From Diprion similis (Eukaryota > Arthropoda > Insecta > Hymenoptera > Diprionidae): a DNA stretch of 64,000 nt. The notes beneath the pieces are model-generated. The model had not been told where the DNA came from, made no database searches, and saw nothing but the letters and a program-made list of their open reading frames with translations. Position 1 is the first letter of the stretch, and every line of letters begins with the position of its first letter. The stretch is from the NCBI RefSeq assembly GCF_021155765.1, contig NC_060109.1:1389001-1453000 (forward strand), written 5' to 3'. The position numbers and the translations under genes are program-made. Below, one piece after another: positions 57,601 to 64,000 of the stretch.

Positions 57601-60436
57601 AAATACATAAGAAACATACTTGATCTAGTTCGAAAAAAAATTTTTCGTTAACGTAACTGCATTCTTTTCGCGATTTTTAGCACTTTTTAGCAGTTTTTTG
57701 GTATGTACTCTAAATTTGGAGGGTTGGAGAGCTAAATCAAGTACAGATTTGGATTCAGCGCATGGAAATACACAAGAAACATACTTGATCTACTTCGAAA
57801 AAAAAAATTTCGTTTGCATAGAAACATTTTTTCTCTTCCGACATTTTTAGCAGTTTTTTGCAATTTACTCAAAATTTTGGGAATGTATGGACCAAATGGA
57901 CCACAAATTCGGATTCAGCGCATCGAAATACATAACCTAAAGTGAGTCTAGTCAAATGTATAATACAGACCACTTTTTTTGTGTGCCGGTGTAACCAATC
58001 AATTTTTTTAAAGCCAACTAACCGAACACAACTAAAGAGAGATAATTATTCTTTCAGGCATCACATCCGGTAATAATTAGAAATCCTAATTGTATTGTTG
58101 TCAAAGTTTATATACACGATCTTACGTACAGTTTCTACATCATAAAAAACGTTCAGTCGTGATATCTAAACTTTCGAAATGACTTGATCTATACGACGAA
58201 CATAGAAATAGTTTGTTTCAATTCCTGGTACTATAATTTGATCGTATTAGATTTTTTATAACATCCAAACGACAGTTCCAAAAATTTTTATGTAGGCTAG
58301 TCTAATTCCGAGGCACTTATAGATGAGCAAATTTTTTTCAAGAGTGAATTTTATGTGCAAAATAACGGTGAAATTTAGTTTAAAAATTGTTCAATAGAAC
58401 CAAGTCAAAGGTGACGAGTCCCAGCGCAGCGATCCAGCCGCGCCTTTCTCAGATGTTATTTAACTCTCAAGATAATTTTATTGTTCATCACTGAGTCTGT
58501 CTATATTCGTTCCAATTAAATTTCACCGCTACATCAATCAGCAAGTTCCACCAAATGTAATTTATCCGAAATATGAACTGACGATAATTTTCGATTCGGA
58601 TTTAACTCCATTAAAATTGAATTTTAACTACGAACAATTGAATTCTATACTGGCATGCTAACCATTCTGTTCAATAAATTTATGCAGGCATGGTGCACGA
58701 TTCGTCCTACGTATTATGGCGTGACGGAACCGAAGCAAAACGGGAAATTCGCATGGTAGCGGAGAAGGGTGTAGGAGAGCTTTTGGAGCAGAAGAAAGGC
58801 GTTCAAGACGTTTTTGCAGCACCCCCCGTGGTCCAAGGTGTCGGATCGACTGAAACAATCTTCTACTCGGACGGGAAACACCATTTGGTAATATCTCTTG
58901 AACGTCCGAATCGTCGAAAATTCTATCCCCGCCATCGCCGATAACTCAAAATTTCTCTCTCAGGTCTCGGTGATATCAAAAATCGTTCCATCGCCTGACT
59001 GGTTCGTTGGATTGGACAGCTACAAACTCTGTTCAAACGGACGTTGGATAAGCAACATATCGGTTCAGGCAAGTGTTCGGAATGCAATGAAAATTCTCCT
59101 GTGAAAATGGCCGATCTGTACTTTTACCGCAGGTCGGACCATTCGACGCTGGGACCGATGAAGGCTTCACGTTCACGGCGCCGGATTGGCGAACGGACCC
59201 GATATCACCGATAACTGCGATCACGTCACAGTATCCTGATCACCCGGCGAACAGCTTCTACTATCCTGAGCTCGAGGCGCTCCCACCTTTGGCGACTTTT
59301 CACATAACCAGGGTGAGTCAAGGACACTTTGGATTAGGGGTAATGATATAAAGTCCTTCGTGACGTTGCAATGCTACATTGTATATATCCTTGCAGGAAC
59401 GAGTCTACAGAGCTACCGATGGCCTCAGAGGATCGAAAAAGAGGCGGTACAAACTGGCGAGAATTAATCCAGTTATTGTTCCCTTGCCAAACGTTATTGG
59501 AAAGGTTACGAATGATGGTCATCGACGCAAACTGCCTCACGTTAAACGTGGCCATAGAAAATCATCACGTGAGAAACTCTAGGATTTTTTTTGCTCGATT
59601 ATTGAATTGGTTCGAAGTTTTGGAATTTTTTAAATTCAAGATGGCTGACCGAGATCCGAAAAGTTACTCGATTTGAATGAAACTCGGTATTCAAGGTCAC
59701 TGATCAAGAATATAAACTCGAAATTTTAAAGTTCGTCATAGTGGATCCAATATGGTTGCGTAGAGCGACTTTTTGGGTTTTTGTTCACAATATTGGATCC
59801 CCCATCTTGAATTACGAAAATCTAAATCTAGATTCGTTATCAACGACCCCAAAAACTCCACATCCAGGTGATTATCCACCGGAAAACGTAAATATAGGCT
59901 TTACGTGTGAACGGAACTTTGTACAGGTTATACTTAAGATATTGGCATATTATTTGGGGACTTTCTAAGGAGATGAAAGCTCAAGAAATCCTAGCAATCT
60001 AAAGCTTAATTATAAGGACAGAATCCGGTTGCCACGCACACTTTGGTATTTGAATCTGACTCCTTGACGACGGCAATAATCACTTTCTCATAATAGCATC
60101 GCGATTACGTACTCATCTCTGACGAAGCCAACTCACTTTTATGACTATCTTATTAGTTAGCCTATCCCTTACTGGCTTATTACTTTCCCAACAATAACCA
60201 TTACAATTATACAATCATACAACAATAACAATTAACAGGTCAAGCTGTAGACTGCGTTTTGGGCCAGTGGAGCACTTGGTCATCCTGCAGTGCATCCTGT
60301 GGAGTGGGGTTCGAAATGCGGACCAGGAGAATAACGAAGCCACCAAAGTTTGGGGGCTCTTGTTCGAAAGAGTTGCAACAGAAGCAATGGTGCGGTGGAC
60401 ACACGAAGTGCATCGAGCGTCACTTCAATTGGTGAT
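48450..60436 (+). CDS. mspo: Spondin-N/TSP1 secreted protein (M-spondin/spondin-2-like), alternative first exons
   Basis: The model uses exon 1a (48,450-48,639) or 1b (54,717-54,906), then exons 2 (58,688-58,887), 3 (58,964-59,068), 4 (59,133-59,312), 5 (59,397-59,568) and 6 (60,240-60,436). Frames join exactly and give 347 residues. Residues 1-18 are a signal peptide ([18 protein letters not shown]). The spondin-N domain covers about residues 25-230, with [42 protein letters not shown] and [10 protein letters not shown] as family landmarks. A basic linker (about 240-283) precedes one thrombospondin type 1 repeat (288-343) with [14 protein letters not shown] and six cysteines. One TSP1 after spondin-N is the layout of spondin-2/mindin and insect M-spondin, matrix proteins at cell or muscle attachment surfaces. 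The fly-type symbol is given by architecture, not by a search. The intron after exon 3 starts with GC, not GT. Confidence 0.88.
48753..50385 (-). pseudogene. Second Kazal gene, Kazal core lost
   Basis: Unit 2 keeps exon 1 (50,385-50,349; the same [12 protein letters not shown] peptide and GTGAGT donor), the first part of exon 2 (49,822 down to about 49,711) and an intact 44-nt exon 3 (48,796-48,753) with the last Kazal cysteine ([13 protein letters not shown]). The middle of exon 2, which holds five of the six Kazal cysteines, is gone: matching sequence stops at TGACGGAGTGG near 49,711. Read through, exon 2 gives a 66-residue product ending [16 protein letters not shown] at a TAA (49,661-49,659). 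This could be secreted but has no inhibitor fold. The promoter TATA is still present. Confidence 0.75.
49711..50430 (-). repeat. Near-identical block shared with 43,523-44,240
   Basis: Exon 2 start, intron 1, exon 1 and the near 5' region of the two Kazal copies match almost perfectly, with only about eight to ten differences over 720 bases. Immediately upstream (50,440-50,560 against 44,260-44,370) the copies differ at many positions. Confidence 0.8.
50544..50551 (-). promoter_or_regulatory. TATA box of Kazal copy 2
   Basis: Minus-strand TATATAAA with a TCAGTG initiator about 30 bases downstream, at the same relative place as in copy 1. The core promoter is thus kept although the coding part is damaged. 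Confidence 0.55.
52929..52955. repeat. Poly(A) run, 27 bases
   Basis: A pure A run. No target-site duplication or retroposed gene is obvious beside it, so it may be simple slippage. Confidence 0.9.
54163..54169 (+). promoter_or_regulatory. TATA box of spondin exon 1b promoter
   Basis: The same TATAAAT and downstream ACAGTT arrangement as in unit 1, in a block almost identical between units. Both promoters look usable. Confidence 0.5.
54717..54906 (+). CDS. mspo: Spondin exon 1b (downstream first exon)
   Basis: The exon encodes the same 63 residues as exon 1a and ends in phase 1 with the donor GGTAAATAC. It is closest to exon 2 (intron of about 3.8 kb), so it is the likelier main first exon. 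Only a few silent differences separate it from exon 1a. Confidence 0.75.
55694..56700. mobile_element. MITE with long terminal inverted repeats, about 1.0 kb
   Basis: The ends GTACATTAGACTGTG (55,694-55,708) and CACAGTCTAATGTAC (56,686-56,700) are perfect inverted copies. The arms extend about 250 bp inward (left to about 55,960, right from about 56,440) with small indels and include AGCTCGATATGCCCATTTTT and its inverse. The centre is AT-rich without a coding frame. A TA or GTAC target duplication is possible. It lies in the intron after spondin exon 1b. Confidence 0.8.
57375..57945. repeat. Satellite-like tandem repeat, about 165-bp period, four units
   Basis: Units start at GGAGGG-like positions near 57,380, 57,553 and 57,716 and at a degenerate one near 57,877, so periods are about 173, 163 and 161 bp. 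Shared parts are GATTCAGCGCATCGAAATAC-like and AAACATACTTGATCTA-like strings followed by an A/T run and a TTTTTAGCAGTTTTTT-like stretch. Units have diverged considerably. The array lies in the spondin intron before exon 2. Confidence 0.75.
57950..58680. other. Intron sequence before spondin exon 2
   Basis: No gene or element is recognised. The 3' end carries the acceptor TTTATGCAG before exon 2. Confidence 0.5.
59069..59132 (+). other. mspo: GC-AG intron of the spondin gene (64 nt)
   Basis: The intron between exons 3 and 4 begins CAG|GCAAGT and ends TACCGCAG. The reading frame is phase 0 on both sides and the family landmarks on both sides (ISVQ then [11 protein letters not shown]) join without gap or insertion. 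No GT donor nearby keeps both the frame and the landmarks. Confidence 0.75.
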
Positions 60437-61925
60437 GAGCTGCCGTGACAGAATTAAAATTTGAAATTTAATCTTCAGCAATTAACTCATCGGGAGACAC
60501 AAATATGGTCTCACTTCACTTTTTCGACTTCCGTTTCTTCAGGATTCAGATACTGTTTTACTGATGCGATGATCCATTGCGAAATGACTCTTTGTTTCCC
60601 ATTCTGCATACCAATGGAACTCATGTAATCCAGTTGTGCAGATACACACATCGTACCTTACGGTTATCGTCATCATCCGAAACGCCAAAAAGTGTTGCGA
60701 GTATAATATCGATTAGTACATATTCATGTTGCAGTTACGACAGATCATTAAATGAGCTACAGCATTGTTCTGGTTTGTTTTATTAGCATTTTACTATCGT
60801 CCTACCATTATAGAACGATTGCGTATAGTCTTGAATCGTTGCGTACCGGCTAATCAAGAGATGCAGCGAAATAACTGACAAAGTTTAACATATGTTTTCT
60901 CATTTGCGGTTCGAATTCACTACGCTTTTCTAATTTTGTGGAACGATCCCCAATTTCTCTTGTCGAACAATTCATCCAAATGCCTACACGTAGTAAATGG
61001 TCTCCTAGTTCCCCTAACGGATTCCGTCGCACTGAAATTGAACTGAAGTTGCACTTAGATTTCACTTCGATCACATTTAAATTCACGGTGTAGTTGAGAA
61101 TTGTTTACACTGTATTTTCACTGTTGTTGCAATAAAAGCATACCAACGAATCACCAAAAAATTACTGAAATAAAAATTTTGGAGAATTAATGCTAAATTT
61201 CTCAAATATAAAAATCATTCATTTTGAATTATGAAATTTTATTTGTAAATTTTTAAGAAAAAGAAACTATTTTATAAATATCCAAAATAGCGTAACTTGT
61301 TAAACAATTATATTTTATAAAAGTAGAAGCAGCTAATTTTGATTAGAAAGTATTGAACTTAGAAAATTAGAAAACAAAAAAACTTTGATCTGGAAGTTTT
61401 AACTCGAGAAAATTAGAGAAACAAATAATTTCGACAATGCTCTATGAATCATGTTCTAAACATTTGCGCTATCGACTTCTCTCGCAAAATTACGACAATA
61501 TGTTGAATCGAAAAATTGATACCAGCATCATCCAAAATAGTGAAAATTTTCACCAAAAATCCAAAGTGGTTAGCCTTACTTGTTTGAGCAGAAAGTTTTT
61601 AGTCTCCTAATCGATTTGTATGATCATTTCTAGACTAATCCTGTGGAGTAGAAGTCACCTATGAGTTTGCTCGTGAATTTCTCGTTACTTAGTGCAATTT
61701 TTCACGATACTCGAAACCTCTACGAAATATAAACGTTGTATTACGAAAGACGTAAAATTATTCTATCGATTGACCGAGAAGCATAAATCAATACAACTGT
61801 CAACATTGAGCGTCAGACCCGATTTAATCTGAAACAATCACAGAGTCGATACGTTTCCATACGGCCAAATAATGAATTGTCGAATCGAAGTACAATAAAA
61901 GTAATAAATGGATCGAATGTTGGCG
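60437..61925. other. Intergenic region between spondin and Kazal gene 3
   Basis: No gene is supported on either strand. Frames of 65-80 codons (60,577-60,786 and 60,850-61,086) have no conserved look. It includes the spondin 3' untranslated region near its left end. Confidence 0.5.
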
Positions 61926-61932
61926 TATAAAA
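61926..61932 (+). promoter_or_regulatory. TATA box of Kazal gene 3
   Basis: TATAAAA is followed 31 bases later by TCAGT (61,957-61,961), an arthropod-type initiator. The ATG is at 61,985, so the 5' untranslated region is only about 25 bases. Confidence 0.7.
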
Positions 61933-61984
61933 TTAGTCGAAACAATCAACTTGCGCTCAGTTTGCATCAGAAAACGGCTTACAA

Positions 61985-62923
61985 TGGATCGAAAAAAAAT
62001 CCTGATATTTACGTGGTCTTTGTTTTTGTGCAATCTGGGTAAGAAATGGTTAATTTTTTTTAGAATACGTGATATTACAAGAAAAATAGATGCCTCAAAT
62101 TTTTTTCTTCAATAAAAATAAACTAACGTTCTGAACGATGATTTTCGTTCAGAAGTCGTTTTTAGCAGTGAAGAGCTGAGCGACTGTCCCTTAAGTTGCC
62201 CGAATGTCTACAAGCCAATCTGCTCTGGAGGAGTAACTTACGATAATATGTGTTTTTTGAAACTCGAAGTATGCAAAGGCAACATCAGTAAGCCAGCGTA
62301 ATCAACTTTGTTTATTTTCGTTGTAATTCAGTTTTAAGTAAGATTCGAAGCATGATTTATCACAATTGATGTTCAATTTTCATTGCTATTGTGTGAAATA
62401 TTTTTATTCGTTGAATTTTGTAGAAAGCGAAGCTGTTGAAGAGATCGAGCCATGTCCCGAATTTAATGACATCTCTGGTAGCAGCAGCGATTCGGTAAAA
62501 ACAGCGGATGAAAAAGTAGAGAATGAAGGCAAACGCAACAAAAAAAATCATTCTCACAGTGAGCATAGTACAAAAATTTACTTTTAATTATCAAGCAAAT
62601 TAAGTCTAAATAAAACAAAGTTTCTTACGAACATTTTAGATCACAAACAGCAGATGCGAAGGCGATTCTGTGCTTCACCGTGTCCTGAACGAACATCTGA
62701 TGAGAATACGATCAAACTTTTTGGTAATGGATACGAGAATAATTGCACTGCAATAAAGGAAGTCGCGTGTGCAACAGAGCTACGTAGAAATAATAATGAG
62801 AATAATGGAACGGAATCATCAGATTCCGAGAGATCTCCCCGAGATATGAAACTGGCAAAGAAAGAGAAGTTAATATCTCGACCCATTCAAGAAAACATTA
62901 CATTGGATGAAGAAAGAATATAG
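61985..62923 (+). CDS. Secreted Kazal-domain protein, 4 exons
   Basis: Exons are 61,985-62,039, 62,153-62,287, 62,424-62,558 and 62,640-62,923, all junctions phase 1 with GT-AG ends, giving 202 residues. Residues 1-18 (MDRKKILIFTWSLFLCNL) form a signal peptide. The first Kazal domain has cysteines at 30, 34, 42, 52, 59 and 74, with CPNVYKPICSGGVTYDNMC as its core; the sixth cysteine is supplied by exon 3. An acidic Ser/Glu/Lys-rich linker follows (about 75-108). Exon 4 starts a second, degenerate Kazal-like half (FCASPC ... NGYENNC ... VAC) in which the third cysteine is missing. The C-terminus is long and charged. The product is probably extracellular and may inhibit proteases through the first domain only. 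It is distinct from the Kazal gene at 42-44 kb: same fold, different exon layout. The true 3' end is uncertain (see the entry at 62,883). Confidence 0.8.
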
Positions 62924-63059
62924 CAACGAGATTGATCGAAGTTTGGAATTTAAATGTATTGATGGGATTTGCAAGACGACATTAGATGCGTACAAAGATT
63001 TCTCATCAGACTGTATAGACTGTGCGAATCCATATAACAGCTTAACAATAAATAGTTGA
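62883..63059 (+). other. Possible alternative 3' coding frame of Kazal gene 3
   Basis: Just past the TAG at 62,921 another frame stays open to a TGA at 63,057-63,059. It reads EFKCIDGICKTTLDAY and SSDCIDCANPYN, with four cysteines and a protein-like composition. It overlaps the end of exon 4 in a different frame. Either a small frameshift (real or a sequencing error) cut a longer protein, or an alternative splice joins it. An AATAAA overlaps the end of this frame at 63,047-63,052. Confidence 0.4.
63047..63052 (+). terminator. Poly(A) signal AATAAA after Kazal gene 3
   Basis: First AATAAA downstream of the stop at 62,921-62,923. Another AATAAA is near 63,126. Confidence 0.4.
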
Positions 63060-64000
63060 TCCTTGAAACAATATTAATAGATAGAAAGTTTTCTATACAT
63101 ATACGATTTTTTATTCAACCTCATTAATAAAATGAATACACAGATAGACGATTGGAAATGATAAGACAACAATATACTTTCAAAGACAACCTATGTCGAT
63201 AACTCTAATCTAAAATATATACATATACCTATTATAGGTAATACCAGTTCCTCTTCCTCCTTTTTTCGACGTGTCATTTACTTTTGTACTAAAAATTATT
63301 CCTCAGGATTCTTAGACTATAGGTATATGCACGGTATCTAAGGTTTACCGTGGCTACAATAACAAGTTTGTGTTCAATCCTTTGATAATAAGTTTTCTTA
63401 ATTCAAACTCGAATGAAGGTGATTTTCAGACCAGCAATTGTTCACCAGACGAAATATTCGCCACATATTTATCACTATGAATGATTATAGAATTAGGACC
63501 CAACAGTAATTGGTTGAAATTGAAAACTTGACATTTTACAACTATACACTTTCAACTAAATCCAAGAAGTTTAGTCGTCGAATCATTCTGCCATCATGCT
63601 ACTGACGACGAAACATAACTAGGTAAGTTGTCGGACACCGTCAATATAGCCATGCCCTGGTTCATGCCCTAAACCTTTTCTAAGTAAAGATCTAAATACC
63701 GTTAATCGTATTCTTCAGAATATTCATGTTCATTATAATTATAGGTATCATATATTATCATATAACGTGTAACATATTTTTCACATTTAAACATATGGCA
63801 AGCTAGAATTACTCGATAACAATACAACGGATATTTCGAATGAAGATTTTTAACCCGATATCTCAAAACAAGAGTTAAAATGAAAAAACAAAATAAGAAA
63901 ATACTTTAACATAATATATATTCTACGATATAGGTGGAGAAGAATTAGAAACATATCAAACTAATTTGATGATATTTGCGTTTTGACTACATGATTGATT
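63060..64000. other. Intergenic, no gene seen
   Basis: AT-rich sequence without a supported frame, repeat or splice pattern on either strand. Confidence 0.5.

Noticed and set aside
59741..59968. 75-codon frame in the intron between spondin exons 5 and 6, considered as an exon
   Set aside because: Exons 5 and 6 already join in phase with good splice sites and this frame has no TSP1 or spondin feature.

Overview
This window reads as nuclear DNA of an arthropod, almost certainly an insect. The recognisable genes have short exons with GT-AG splice sites, TATA boxes about 30 bases upstream of TCAGT-like initiators, and an M-spondin/spondin-2 type protein. Most of the window is AT-rich and full of decayed mobile elements, as in many Hymenoptera, but the order cannot be fixed from the sequence alone. 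I see no rRNA, tRNA, CRISPR or bacterial-type operon.

Bases 1 to about 42,000 are a graveyard of mobile elements with very little host coding sequence. In order they hold: a 2 kb dispersed repeat (second copy near 26-27.9 kb); a tiny TATA-driven gene for a 45-residue secreted peptide (4.08 kb); an LTR-like fragment; a frameshifted hAT transposase (5.9-7.8 kb) whose 3' part recurs at 37.8-39.4 kb; a gypsy reverse-transcriptase scrap next to a broken macro domain (14.0-14.7 kb); a virus-like nucleoprotein ORF (18.2-18.85 kb) between two copies of a small element-associated ORF; a nearly whole Mutator-type transposase with one frameshift (21.9-23.3 kb); and a 28-37 kb mosaic. The mosaic contains P/THAP-like transposase remnants, Polinton DNA polymerase B with its C-terminal part copied in tandem at two places, a virus capsid-like ORF, a non-LTR ORF1 scrap, two further transposase remnants and a perfect-looking palindromic MITE. 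A 1.24 kb foldback element ends this part (39.5-40.8 kb).

Bases 42,000 to 63,100 hold the host genes. A three-exon secreted Kazal-domain gene (minus strand, 42.06-44.20 kb) lies head to head with the first exon of a spondin-N/TSP1 gene (plus strand). This divergent unit is tandemly duplicated with a period of roughly 6.2-6.7 kb, so there are two spondin promoters and first exons (48.45 and 54.72 kb, same encoded peptide) and a second, damaged Kazal gene between them. Spondin exons 2-6 follow at 58.69-60.44 kb. A second, unrelated four-exon Kazal-type gene is at 61.99-62.92 kb. Parts of the two duplicated units are almost identical while their flanks are clearly diverged, which suggests later gene conversion.

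If the models are right, the host genes here make secreted proteins: a matrix/adhesion protein of the spondin family and protease-inhibitor-like Kazal proteins. The two genes share a divergent intergenic region that was copied as a block. All similarity calls are from reading translated sequence by eye; no database search was run.
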